This document shows positions 17,709-25,924 of a stretch of 64,000 bases of DNA, piece by piece (the stretch's first letter is position 1; each line of letters starts with the position of its first letter). The notes beneath the pieces were generated by a model. It was not told the DNA's origin and made no database searches. It saw only the letters and a program-made list of their open reading frames with translations. The DNA is taken from the NCBI RefSeq assembly GCF_003610635.1, contig NZ_RAQJ01000001.1:1116474-1180473 (forward strand), written 5' to 3'. Source of the stretch: Ichthyenterobacterium magnum (GTDB taxonomy: Bacteria; Bacteroidota; Bacteroidia; Flavobacteriales; Flavobacteriaceae). A program made the position numbers and the translations under genes.

Positions 17709-18740
17709 ATGTACATTTACAATATGTCAAAAAGCATATTCATTTTAAGTGTATTTATTGTTATTGTTTTCTTTGGAAACATAAATAGTATGGCACAAAA
17801 TACAACATCTAAACAGCAGGAAATGTTGATACAACCAGATTATTTAAAAGCAGGAGACACGGTTGCTATTGTAGCGCCTTCAGGGATTTTAAAAGAGCGA
17901 AATGATGAAGTTAATCGCGCAAAAGCACTTCTTAAAAGTTGGGGTTTAAATGTTGTTGTTGGCGATCATGTATTTAGCCAAGACAATCATTTTGCAGGAA
18001 CAGATGCTGAGCGATGTGAAGATTTTCAAAAAGTATTAGACAACCCAAAAATAAGTGCTATTTGGTGTGCTCGTGGTGGCTACGGAACCGTTAGAATTTT
18101 AGATAAACTTGACTATACAAAGTTTAAACAAAATCCTAAATGGATTATTGGTTATAGCGATATTACTGCTATACATAATCAAGTGCATAATGAAGGTTAT
18201 CAATCGTTACATGCATTAATGTGTGTGAGTTTAACCAAAGATTTAAGCAAGATACAAGGCTCAATTGACACGTTTAAATCTGCATTATTTGGTAGTCCTG
18301 TAAATTACGATTTAGAATATTCGCCTTATAATAGATTAGGTGAAGCATCAGGTGAATTGGTTGGCGGAAACTTAACCATATTACACACGATGTTAGGCTC
18401 AAATACCAGTATTGATACCTCAGGAAAAATTTTGTTTATTGAAGAAATTGGCGAATACAAATACCATATAGATCGAATGCTTCAAAGTTTAAAACGCGCA
18501 GGTTATTTTAATAATTGTGCAGGTCTTATTGTAGGTGATATGAGTAAAATGCGTAAAAACACAACGCCTTGGGGAAAACCAATTGAGCAACTTGTTTTAG
18601 ATGCTTTAGCAGATTATAATTTCCCAATTGCTTTTGGGATGCCAGCTGGTCATGAAAAAGATAATCGTGCTTTGGTTTTAGGAAGAAAAATTGAGTTAAC
18701 AGTAAACAGTGAGCAGTCAACAATTAAGTTTGAAGAATAA
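17709..18740 (+). CDS. LD-carboxypeptidase (family S66)
   Basis: 343-residue serine peptidase that removes the terminal D-Ala from murein tetrapeptides during peptidoglycan recycling. Catalytic triad by family pattern: Ser150 in the GYSD elbow, Glu245/246 in FIEEIGE and His315 in MPAGHEKDN; RGGYGTVRIL is the other family signature. An N-terminal hydrophobic segment (residues 10-28, ending SMAQ) suggests export to the periplasm, unlike cytosolic LdcA of Proteobacteria. ATG at 17724 (MSKSIFIL) is an alternative start giving a cleaner signal peptide. The last residues (TVNSEQSTI) are encoded by one arm of a CAGT-type inverted repeat, so the C-terminus is extended or altered by that element. Confidence 0.88.
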   Translation: MYIYNMSKSIFILSVFIVIVFFGNINSMAQNTTSKQQEMLIQPDYLKAGDTVAIVAPSGILKERNDEVNRAKALLKSWGLNVVVGDHVFSQDNHFAGTDAERCEDFQKVLDNPKISAIWCARGGYGTVRILDKLDYTKFKQNPKWIIGYSDITAIHNQVHNEGYQSLHALMCVSLTKDLSKIQGSIDTFKSALFGSPVNYDLEYSPYNRLGEASGELVGGNLTILHTMLGSNTSIDTSGKILFIEEIGEYKYHIDRMLQSLKRAGYFNNCAGLIVGDMSKMRKNTTPWGKPIEQLVLDALADYNFPIAFGMPAGHEKDNRALVLGRKIELTVNSEQSTIKFEE

Positions 18741-18842
18741 AAATGAAAGAAGCTAAAACACAACCGTATTAAGTTTTGTTAATCAAATTATGAAACTGTA
18801 TAAAGGATTTAACTGATTACTGTGGACTGAAAACTGAAAACT
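18694..18842. repeat. Inverted repeat with CAGT every 7 bases at the 3' end of the S66 gene
   Basis: Left arm 18694-18726 has CAGT at 7-base steps (ACAGT AAACAGT GAGCAGT); right arm 18810-18842 is the inverse form (ACTGATTACTGTGGACTGAA then AACTGAAAACT). The arms align over about 33 bases around an 83-base spacer. The left arm lies inside the coding sequence, the right arm just before the HEAT gene. Confidence 0.65.
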
Positions 18843-18847
18843 AATTT

Positions 18848-19609
18848 ATGGCTTTCTACGATTTAACTAAAGAAGAACGATTACTACTAGTTGATAACAT
18901 CAACAAAGAAATTGAGCAAGATTTAGCTTCAAATGAAACGGATAAAATCATTAATTATTTTTCTGATGAAGATACTTATATTCGTAAAACAGGATATTTA
19001 GCAATTGGAAAAATTTTCTATTCTCAACCACAATTACAAGCTTCTATTTTTTCGACTTTAAAGACATTAATGCAATCTCAAAATGAACTAATTCGGCAAT
19101 CTGTTATAAATGCAGCTGGAGAAATTGGAAAATTTCATTTTGATAAAATTCAGCACTTTATGGATGCTGGATTATTTGATAAACACCATCGTGTGAGAAA
19201 TGCAGTAATAGGTTCTATTAAAAAAATGGGAGAGAAAAATCCAGAGCCTGTTTTAGCTTGGGCAAAGTCTTATTTAAAACATGAAGACAAAGAAATACGT
19301 CGTGAGATTTGTCATGGTATTGAGCTTCGTGGCAGAACGCATCCACAAGATATTTTACCATTATTAAAAACATTAGAGTTTGACAAAACACGTCGTGTAA
19401 CCGATACTTTAATTCATGTTTTAGGGCAAATTGCTTATAAAAACGGATGCTTAAAAACTGTTGTTTCTCATCTCAACACGTGGAAAAATAAACCTTTGGT
19501 TGAAAAAGCGTTAGATGAAATAGTTGATGTACACAAACGTTATAAAAAGTTTGCTGTATTATCACAACAACAAGCAATTGATTATATTGATAAACATTAT
19601 AAACAGTAA
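18848..19609 (+). CDS. HEAT-repeat protein
   Basis: 253-residue cytosolic helical-repeat protein. Units of about 35-40 residues are visible (YIRKTGYLAIGKIF, LIRQSVINAAGEIGKF, RVRNAVIGSIKKMG, EIRREICHGIELRG, RRVTDTLIHVLGQIA), the pattern of HEAT or DNA-alkylation-repair-like (AlkD) solenoids. No catalytic residue can be assigned; alkylation repair is possible only by fold resemblance. It stands between the S66 gene and the repeat-flanked GIY-YIG gene. Confidence 0.75.
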   Translation: MAFYDLTKEERLLLVDNINKEIEQDLASNETDKIINYFSDEDTYIRKTGYLAIGKIFYSQPQLQASIFSTLKTLMQSQNELIRQSVINAAGEIGKFHFDKIQHFMDAGLFDKHHRVRNAVIGSIKKMGEKNPEPVLAWAKSYLKHEDKEIRREICHGIELRGRTHPQDILPLLKTLEFDKTRRVTDTLIHVLGQIAYKNGCLKTVVSHLNTWKNKPLVEKALDEIVDVHKRYKKFAVLSQQQAIDYIDKHYKQ

Positions 19610-19612
19610 TTT

Positions 19613-19663
19613 GTCATTCTGAACGTTTACATTGAGCTTGTCGAAATGAAGTGAAGAATCTAT
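19613..19663 (+). repeat. Left arm of the split palindromic repeat around the GIY-YIG gene
   Basis: Begins GTCATTCTGAACG, includes CATTGAGCTTGTCGAAATG and ends GAAGTGAAGAATCTATA. It begins 3 bases after the HEAT stop codon and ends 11 bases before the GIY-YIG ATG. Its ends are the inverse of the right arm at 19982-20012. Confidence 0.8.
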
Positions 19664-19674
19664 AAATTCTAAAA

Positions 19675-19986
19675 ATGGCTAAAACTAAAGGTACACATAA
19701 CTATTATGTTTATATCTTAACTAATAAAAACAAAACTATTTTATACACAGGAGTTACTAATGATTTGAAGAATAGAATTAGGTTTCATTATGAAAATGCT
19801 GGCTTAAACCCTAAAGCTTTTACATCAAAATATAGATGTTATTATTTAATTTATTTTGAACATTTTAATTCTATTGAAATAGCAATAGCTAGAGAGAAAC
19901 AAATAAAAGGGTGGAAAAGGTTTAAAAAAGAAGATTTGATATCTACATTAAATCCAGAATGGAATTTTTTAAATGAAACGATATAG
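19675..19986 (+). CDS. GIY-YIG nuclease (URI type) enclosed in a palindromic repeat
   Basis: 103-residue single-domain GIY-YIG endonuclease, UvrC-intron-endonuclease group. Motifs: YVYIL (about 11-15) and YTGVTNDLKNRIRFH (24-38) give the GIY...YIG strands and the catalytic Arg; Glu74 in AREKQIKGW is the metal-binding Glu; LNPEWNFL closes the domain. It makes single-strand DNA cuts by family analogy. The gene fills the loop of the dispersed palindrome exactly: the left arm ends 11 bases before the ATG, and the TAG stop lies in the right arm. Arms and gene together (19611-20013) separate the HEAT gene from yraN like an inserted cassette. A role in spreading the repeats is inference. Confidence 0.88.
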   Translation: MAKTKGTHNYYVYILTNKNKTILYTGVTNDLKNRIRFHYENAGLNPKAFTSKYRCYYLIYFEHFNSIEIAIAREKQIKGWKRFKKEDLISTLNPEWNFLNETI

Positions 19987-20012
19987 AGATTCTTCGCTCC
20001 ACTCAGAATGAC
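19982..20012 (+). repeat. Right arm of the split palindromic repeat around the GIY-YIG gene
   Basis: TATAGAGATTCTTCGCTCCA then CTCAGAATGAC; its reverse complement starts GTCATTCTGAG and ends GAAGAATCTCTATA, matching the ends of the left arm. It overlaps the nuclease stop codon and ends 9 bases before yraN. Confidence 0.82.
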
Positions 20013-20021
20013 ATACATTCT

Positions 20022-20381
20022 ATGGCACAACATAACGAACTTGGTAAAAAAGGTGAGCAATTAGCAGTTGATTTTCTATTGAAAAACAATTATGAAATTA
20101 TTGAACGTAACTATAGGTTTGATAAAGCCGAAGTCGATATTATTGCACAACAGAAAGACATTCTTGCAATTATTGAAGTTAAAACGCGATCAAGCTCAGA
20201 ATTTGGTAATCCTCAAGATTTTGTAAAACCAAAACAAATTAAAAATTTGGTTAAAGCGGTTGATGAATACGTAACTGAAAATAGTTTAGATGTAGAAGTA
20301 CGTTTTGATATTATCGCTATTATAAAAAACGGAAAACAATTTGATATTGAGCATTTAGAAAATGCGTTTTATCATTTTTAA
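20022..20381 (+). CDS. yraN: YraN family protein (UPF0102), nuclease-like fold
   Basis: 119-residue UPF0102 protein. The family core is visible: GKKGEQLAVDFLLKNNYEIIERNYR, then AEVDIIAQQKDILAIIEVKTRSS, the D...ExK pattern of the PD-(D/E)xK (Holliday-junction-resolvase-like) fold. Length and start agree with the family. The biochemical role is not firmly known; a DNA-processing role is inferred from the fold. It starts 9 bp after the right arm of the repeat; without the cassette it would directly follow the HEAT gene. Confidence 0.9.
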   Translation: MAQHNELGKKGEQLAVDFLLKNNYEIIERNYRFDKAEVDIIAQQKDILAIIEVKTRSSSEFGNPQDFVKPKQIKNLVKAVDEYVTENSLDVEVRFDIIAIIKNGKQFDIEHLENAFYHF

Positions 20382-20395
20382 TATAGTTAATAAGC

Positions 20396-20980
20396 TTACT
20401 TATAAAAATTCATTTCGTCAACATACTCCCAAACATGTTCTGGTAACATTGGTCTAATGTTTTTTCCTTCTTTGATTGACTTTCTAATAAACGTTGAAGA
20501 TAACTCCATAATTGGTGCATCAACTTTATGAATCTTAGTATGGTTATCAAATTGAGTTTCTACTTTACCATTAGAAATTCTTGGGTATACATAAATATCA
20601 TGATGTTTTAAAATGAGTTCATAATTTTTCCATTTATGAAAACCTTTTAAATTGTCTTCTCCCATTATTAGTGCAAACGTATAATCTGGATACTTTTCTT
20701 GAATGTATGTAAGCGTATTAATAGTATAATTTGGCTGAGGTAAATTAAATTCAATATTACTAACCTTAAGTTTTGGGTAATCATCAACTGCACGATCTAC
20801 CATTTGATAGCGATGGTGGTTATCTAATAAAGAACGTTTCTTTTTAAACGGACTATGAGGTGTAACTACAAACCAAATTTGGTTTAAATCACTATGCTCT
20901 GCCATATGGTTGGCAATAGTTAGATGACCAACGTGAATAGGGTTAAAGGTTCCAAAATATAATCCTATTTTTCTTCGCAT
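20396..20980 (-). CDS. nadD: Nicotinate-nucleotide adenylyltransferase
   Basis: 194-residue enzyme joining ATP and nicotinate mononucleotide to form deamido-NAD in NAD synthesis; cytosolic. Nucleotidylyltransferase motif GTFNPIHVGH at residues 10-19 and the second signature STFIRKSIKEGK near residue 163. LIMGEDNLKGFHKWKNYE is the usual NadD segment. It is the last gene of yicC-gmk-nadD and overlaps gmk by 16 bp. Confidence 0.95.
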   Translation of the reverse strand: MRRKIGLYFGTFNPIHVGHLTIANHMAEHSDLNQIWFVVTPHSPFKKKRSLLDNHHRYQMVDRAVDDYPKLKVSNIEFNLPQPNYTINTLTYIQEKYPDYTFALIMGEDNLKGFHKWKNYELILKHHDIYVYPRISNGKVETQFDNHTKIHKVDAPIMELSSTFIRKSIKEGKNIRPMLPEHVWEYVDEMNFYK

Positions 20981-21558
20981 TCTTGAGACGATTCTAAAAA
21001 ATTTGACACTAAGTTATATGCGTCTTTTAAGGCAGTATCTAGACTTTCATTAACAACAACCTCATCAAAAAGAGGTGCTGTTGCAAGTTCTGCAGATGCT
21101 TTTGCTACTCTCATATTAATCTTGTCTTCGCTTTCTGTTTTACGCTTTTTTAACCTTATTTTGAGCTCATCAATACTTGGCGGTTTTACAAAAATAGCTA
21201 AAGTCTGTTCAGGATATTTTCGTTTAATACGTAAGCCACCAGAAACATCAATATCGAAAATCACATTTTTACCTAAAGCCCAAATACGTTCGACTTCTGT
21301 TTTTAAAGTACCATAAAAGTTATCTCTATAGACTTCTTCCCATTCTAAAAACTCATCGTTTTTAATTTTGCTTTTAAAGGTTTTTGCATCTAAAAAGTAA
21401 TAGTCTTTTCCGTCTTGTTCTTCACCTCTTTTTTTACGAGATGTTGCAGAGATAGAAAATTCTAAATTCAGCTCTTCTTGCTCTAATAAATGTCTTACAA
21501 TTGTTGTTTTTCCTGAACCAGAAGGTGCAGAAAATACTAAGAGTTTTCCTTGTTGCAT
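20965..21558 (-). CDS. gmk: Guanylate kinase
   Basis: 197-residue kinase converting GMP to GDP with ATP. P-loop SAPSGSGKTT (Lys17), then SATSRKKRGEEQDGKDYYF, the GMP-binding signature, and VIFDIDVSGGLRIK. Full length. It begins directly after the yicC stop, with no spacing, and overlaps nadD, indicating translational coupling. Confidence 0.96.
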   Translation of the reverse strand: MQQGKLLVFSAPSGSGKTTIVRHLLEQEELNLEFSISATSRKKRGEEQDGKDYYFLDAKTFKSKIKNDEFLEWEEVYRDNFYGTLKTEVERIWALGKNVIFDIDVSGGLRIKRKYPEQTLAIFVKPPSIDELKIRLKKRKTESEDKINMRVAKASAELATAPLFDEVVVNESLDTALKDAYNLVSNFLESSQECEEK

Positions 21559-22416
21559 CTACAAAACATTTAAAAGTTGTTCTTTAATTTTCTCTAGTTC
21601 ATCTTTCATTTGAACAACTAATTTTTGCATTGGAGCATAATTAGATTTTGAACCAATAGTATTAATTTCTCTACCTATTTCTTGGCTTATAAAACCGAGT
21701 TTTTTTCCGTTTGAATCATCAGATTTTAAAGCTGTTGAAAAATACTCTAAGTGATTTTTTAATCTCACTTTTTCTTCTGTGATATCAAATTTTTCGATGT
21801 AATAAACTAGCTCTTGCTCAAAACGGTTTTCATCAACTTTTTCTTTAATATCTGCTATCCCTTTTTGTAAACGTTCTCTAACACCATCAATACGTTCTGG
21901 ATCCATTTCTATAACCTTATCTAACAACACCGAAATGTTTTGTGCACGATCTAAAAATTCGCTTTCTAAACTTTTACCTTCGTCTATTCTATATGTCTGA
22001 ATTTTGTCTAATGCTGAGTCAATTTCTTTAGCAATTTCACTCCATTCGTTTTCATCAATTTCTTCACGCTCAGTAGTTACTGCATCTGGAAGACGAATAG
22101 CCATTTTTAAAAGTTCTGTTTCATCTCCATTAACAACATCTTTTAACTGTTTAATATATTGATTGACTACTGTTTTATTAATTTGAGTTGAAGTTTCTTC
22201 GCCAGTGATTTCCATATATAAAGAAAAATCAATTTTACCACGAATTAATTTTGATGCAATAAGTTTACGTATACTCAATTCCTTTTCTCTATAAATAGAA
22301 GGCATACGTGTATTTAAATCTAAATTCTTACTGTTTAAAGATTTTAATTCTATTGATATTTTTTTGGTTGGAAGCTGTATTACAGATTTTCCGTAACCTG
22401 TCATGGACTTTATCAT
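21559..22416 (-). CDS. yicC: YicC/YloC family endoribonuclease
   Basis: 285 residues. MIKSMTGYGKS at the start and the C-terminal DUF1732 signature FISQEIGREINTIGSKSN are diagnostic. E. coli YicC is an endoribonuclease acting on small RNA; other members cut structured RNA. Cytosolic, helical. It is the first gene of the yicC-gmk-nadD operon, an order conserved in Bacteroidota. A TACCTTTG -7-type element lies upstream on the minus strand (22447 to 22440). Confidence 0.93.
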   Translation of the reverse strand: MIKSMTGYGKSVIQLPTKKISIELKSLNSKNLDLNTRMPSIYREKELSIRKLIASKLIRGKIDFSLYMEITGEETSTQINKTVVNQYIKQLKDVVNGDETELLKMAIRLPDAVTTEREEIDENEWSEIAKEIDSALDKIQTYRIDEGKSLESEFLDRAQNISVLLDKVIEMDPERIDGVRERLQKGIADIKEKVDENRFEQELVYYIEKFDITEEKVRLKNHLEYFSTALKSDDSNGKKLGFISQEIGREINTIGSKSNYAPMQKLVVQMKDELEKIKEQLLNVL

Positions 22417-22525
22417 GGACTCAATTTATAAAAGTTGCCCAAAGGTAAACAAAATCATGATGTTATATACATTGAAAACACTTTATAAGTCTGCTCTAAA
22501 TAAACTTATAAATTTAAAGTAATTA

Positions 22526-23413
22526 TTACGCTTTTGGTTTTTTAGTCACTAAATACACGCCTAAAAAGATAAGGCACATCGCTGCAATTTTTATTGGACT
22601 TACAGCATCTATTCCCATAATAATAGCAAAAACTCCTGCAATTACGGGTTGTAAATAAATAAACACACCAACAGTAGATGCTTTAAGAGAACGCAATGCT
22701 AAAGGATTTAGCATATAAGTTCCAAATGTTGCTCCAACAACCACAAAGGCAACAGAAAACCAAATATATGGTGTAAATGTTTGCCATTCTATTTGCGTAG
22801 TTTCTGTATAGGCAAATGGAAGCACCAAAAAGAAACCAAACAAAAACAGCCATTTAATAAATGTAAATGGATGATATTTTGCTGTTAGCTTTTTTATAAT
22901 AATAATATAAATACTATAAGAAATTGCATTTATAAAAATAAACAGATTGCCTAAAGGCACATTATCTCCAACACGTATAGACTTACCTAAAACGGTTAGT
23001 AAGATTCCTCCAGAAAAACCTAAAAACACACCTAGTATTTTTAGTCGTGTAATCTTTTCTTTTAAAAAGAAAGAAGAAAAAATTAATATTAATATTGGTG
23101 TTATTGTTACAATTACTGAGGCATGTATTGGCGTAGTTAATTCTAACCCTTTTAAAAACAGCAACATATTTATGGCAACACCAAATACTGCTGCTAGTAA
23201 AAATGTTAGATAATCTTTTTTATCAATTTTTTCCTTTTTAAAGAAGATTCCTAAAAGCCAAAACAGAACCATGGCTCCACCAACTCGTAATAAAACAAAT
23301 GCGAAAGGTTTTACATAGTTTTCGTTTATTACAATTTTAGCAAAAGTGTAATTTAAACCATATAATAATTGAACTAGAAATAATGCTATAAGTGCAAACT
23401 TGCGACTATTCAT
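22526..23413 (-). CDS. EamA/DMT-family transporter
   Basis: 295 residues from ATG 23413, which overlaps the stop of the ArsC-like gene by 8 bases and begins right before the first membrane segment; the frame starting at 23458 would add 15 extra residues. Ten hydrophobic segments form two EamA repeats (about 10-140 and 155-290), as in drug/metabolite transporters. Inner membrane exporter of unknown substrate. Apparent translational coupling with the ArsC/Spx-like gene is an unexplained pairing. Confidence 0.87.
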   Translation of the reverse strand: MNSRKFALIALFLVQLLYGLNYTFAKIVINENYVKPFAFVLLRVGGAMVLFWLLGIFFKKEKIDKKDYLTFLLAAVFGVAINMLLFLKGLELTTPIHASVIVTITPILILIFSSFFLKEKITRLKILGVFLGFSGGILLTVLGKSIRVGDNVPLGNLFIFINAISYSIYIIIIKKLTAKYHPFTFIKWLFLFGFFLVLPFAYTETTQIEWQTFTPYIWFSVAFVVVGATFGTYMLNPLALRSLKASTVGVFIYLQPVIAGVFAIIMGIDAVSPIKIAAMCLIFLGVYLVTKKPKA

Positions 23414-23759
23414 GTATAAATTGTTTTGCTGCCTCAACAGTTTTTGCACTATTACCAATAAAAATAGTATCGTTATACACTATAACTGGCCTACTTAAAA
23501 ATGTGTAATGCTCTAAAATGTAGTGTTTATAATCTTTTTCGGTTAAGTTTTGATCTTTTAGTCCCATCTCTTTATAAAGCTTGGCTCTTTTGCTAAACAA
23601 AGCTTCATAACTGCCTGCTAATTTCTGTAACGCTTCAATTTGTTTTACAGTAATTTCTTCTGTTTTAATATCTTGAAAACTAACATCTTTTGGTAATTCA
23701 AGAGATTTTATAATTCTTATACATGTACTACATGTTTTAAGATAGTATATTTTTTTCAT
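23406..23759 (-). CDS. ArsC/Spx family thioredoxin-fold protein
   Basis: 117 residues with N-terminal CSTC (Cys10, Cys13) and the later SRPVIV segment that supplies the conserved Arg of the ArsC family. The CxxC is more like Spx/YffB than arsenate reductase ArsC (single Cys in CGTSRN), so true arsenate reduction is uncertain. No arsenic-resistance genes lie nearby. Cytosolic redox protein. First gene of a two-gene unit with the EamA transporter. Confidence 0.82.
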   Translation of the reverse strand: MKKIYYLKTCSTCIRIIKSLELPKDVSFQDIKTEEITVKQIEALQKLAGSYEALFSKRAKLYKEMGLKDQNLTEKDYKHYILEHYTFLSRPVIVYNDTIFIGNSAKTVEAAKQFIHE

Positions 23760-23889
23760 CGCTTTTTTATATTAAAAACCCTGTTGAGTTTAATGATGCA
23801 AAGTAAATTCATTTAAATATAAAATGTATACTTTTAATTAAAATAAAGTAAGATCTTTGTTTCAAACAATTAAAGCTATCTAAATCATT

Positions 23890-25137
23890 ATGGATTATTA
23901 TGCTATTGCATCTATACTTATTGTGTTTTCAGCACTTTTTGGATATATAAATGTTAAGTTTTTAAAGCTTCCAATTACAATAGGCTTAATGCTAATTACT
24001 ATTGTTTTTACAATTGTAATTCTTGTTATTGGTCAGTTTGATGATACATTATTATTAAGAGAAAAAGCTCTTATTTCTCAAATAGATTTTAAAACAGTTT
24101 TATTAGATATTATGTTAAGTTTCTTGCTCTTTGCAGGAGCACTACACACCAATTTTAATCAACTAAAAATACAACGAGGACCCGTTTTAGTTTTTGCTAC
24201 TTTAGGTGTTTTAACTTCTACTGTTTTAGTAGGGATTATTATGTATTATCTATTGCCTCTATTAGGTTTAAATGTAGACTTTATATACTGTTTACTTTTT
24301 GGCGCATTAATATCGCCTACAGACCCAATAGCAGTTTTAGGAATACTTAAAAAAGCAAATGCACCTAAAAAACTTGAAACTAAAATTGTTGGAGAATCGT
24401 TGTTCAATGATGGTGTTGGCGTTGTTGTGTTTTTAACTATTTTTTCTATAGCTGCATCTCCAAATGCTTCAATAGAATTTTCTGAAATTGGTAAATTATT
24501 TGCTCAAGAAGTTGTTGGAGGGCTTGCTCTAGGTCTTGTTCTAGGCTGGATTACTTATAGAATGCTTAAATCTATAGATAATTATGAAGTAGAAGTTATT
24601 ATAACCATAGCAGCAGTAATGGGCGGAACATTATTAGCGCATCAATGGCATTTATCTGCTCCATTAGCTATGGTTGCCGCTGGTTTAATTGTAGGTAATG
24701 ATACTGTTAGAAATACAGCAATGTCTGAAATTACAGAAACTTATGTAGATAAGTTTTGGGAACTCCTAGATGTCTTACTTAATACTATTTTGTTTGTAAT
24801 GATCGGTATGGAAATGCTAATCTTAACTTTTGATCTTAATTATGTATTGGCTGGTGTAATTGCTGTGCCTTTAGTTTTATTATGTAGATATGTATCCTTA
24901 TGGTTACCAATAAAGTTTTATGCTAAAAAATTAGAGTTTGTTCCAAACACCAATTTAATTATGACTTGGGGAGGATTGCGAGGTGGCATCTCAATTGCAC
25001 TCGCGCTGAGTTTAACTCAAGATATGCATCGTGAGTTATTTTTAGTAGTCACTTATGTGATTGTGGTTTTCTCAATAATTGGACAAGGACTAACAGTTGA
25101 GCCAATTATTAAGCGTTTGTCAAAAAATGCAGATTAA
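23890..25137 (+). CDS. Na+/H+ antiporter, NhaP/CPA1 type
   Basis: 415-residue polytopic inner-membrane exchanger with about twelve hydrophobic segments. SPTDPIAVLG and GESLFNDGVGVVVF hold the ion-binding Asn-Asp pair typical of CPA1 antiporters; GGLRGGISIALALS is the later signature. Expected to exchange cytosolic Na+ or K+ for protons in pH and salt homeostasis. Shorter than NhaP proteins with cytosolic C-tails; ends right after the last helix. Its 3' end overlaps the convergent lipoprotein gene by 4 bp. Confidence 0.92.
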   Translation: MDYYAIASILIVFSALFGYINVKFLKLPITIGLMLITIVFTIVILVIGQFDDTLLLREKALISQIDFKTVLLDIMLSFLLFAGALHTNFNQLKIQRGPVLVFATLGVLTSTVLVGIIMYYLLPLLGLNVDFIYCLLFGALISPTDPIAVLGILKKANAPKKLETKIVGESLFNDGVGVVVFLTIFSIAASPNASIEFSEIGKLFAQEVVGGLALGLVLGWITYRMLKSIDNYEVEVIITIAAVMGGTLLAHQWHLSAPLAMVAAGLIVGNDTVRNTAMSEITETYVDKFWELLDVLLNTILFVMIGMEMLILTFDLNYVLAGVIAVPLVLLCRYVSLWLPIKFYAKKLEFVPNTNLIMTWGGLRGGISIALALSLTQDMHRELFLVVTYVIVVFSIIGQGLTVEPIIKRLSKNAD

Positions 25138-25844
25138 TACCTTTTTATAGCTTGTTCTATTTCATCATATGGAATAGTAAATTCAGTAATACCTTGTGTA
25201 TATGATGCTATTTCGTAAGCATTATAAAGTATGATAACGCCTTCGTCATTAAAGCCTATAGATTCTGGTAACTTAAAGTTTCCTTCAAAAAAGATATTTT
25301 CAATAGATTCATTTTCAATTTCAGCTTTTAAAAAATTAGAAACAATGTTTGAAAACACTTCTTCATCTTTAATAATAGCTTTTTTATGAAGTTGCACCCC
25401 ATTATTGGCATCAAAATTTAAAAACTTAATATAACTATTGCCATGAGCTCCACCTGTATCTAAGTATGAATTTATAGCAATACATATTAGCTCTGGAGAT
25501 TGATAAGTCACTTCACCATCTATCATAGCTTCCCATTGTTGTGATGAGTCTGGGAATTCATTTTTAAAATCTATATACTCTTGATTAAACTTTTTAATGG
25601 CATCATCAATTGAAACCTCAACTAAAGAATCTTCAGTCATATTGGTTTGATTTACAATATAATTTTCAATCTTTTTATTAATAAGGTTTGCTATATCTTT
25701 TGAGCCTTCGGCCTTTGGGTAGTTTATGTCAATAACAGCGTTTTCTGTTAATGAAATATTTTGTTCCTTAAAATTTAAAGTAACTTCTTTCTTGCACGAA
25801 ATAGAAGTTGAAATTATTAGTAAAAGAATTATAATTTTTTTCAT
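25134..25844 (-). CDS. DUF3298/DUF4163-type lipoprotein
   Basis: 236 residues from ATG 25844 (MKKIIILLLIISTSISCKKE), chosen because it begins a lipoprotein signal with lipobox SISC; the longer frame from 25868 would put eight residues before it. The mature part has the PdaC/DUF4163 layout (INYPKAEG...INKKIENYI) followed by the DUF3298 domain (SYLDTGGAHGNSYIKFLNFDANNG, DEGVIILYNAYEIASYTQG, FTIPYDEIEQAI). Related domains occur in RsiV and PdaC, where they bind lysozyme or wall material, but the role here is unknown. Confidence 0.82.
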   Translation of the reverse strand: MKKIIILLLIISTSISCKKEVTLNFKEQNISLTENAVIDINYPKAEGSKDIANLINKKIENYIVNQTNMTEDSLVEVSIDDAIKKFNQEYIDFKNEFPDSSQQWEAMIDGEVTYQSPELICIAINSYLDTGGAHGNSYIKFLNFDANNGVQLHKKAIIKDEEVFSNIVSNFLKAEIENESIENIFFEGNFKLPESIGFNDEGVIILYNAYEIASYTQGITEFTIPYDEIEQAIKRY

Positions 25845-25924
25845 TAACGGAAACTTTTTATTAAACATTCAATAAAGGTATTATATCCATCTGAATAGAA
25901 CGAATTAAAGATTAAATTTGTTAT

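Noticed and set aside
19613-20012. Insertion sequence with transposase
   Set aside because: No DDE, serine or tyrosine transposase is present; the only gene is a GIY-YIG nuclease, and no target duplication is clear, so I describe it as a repeat-nuclease cassette.
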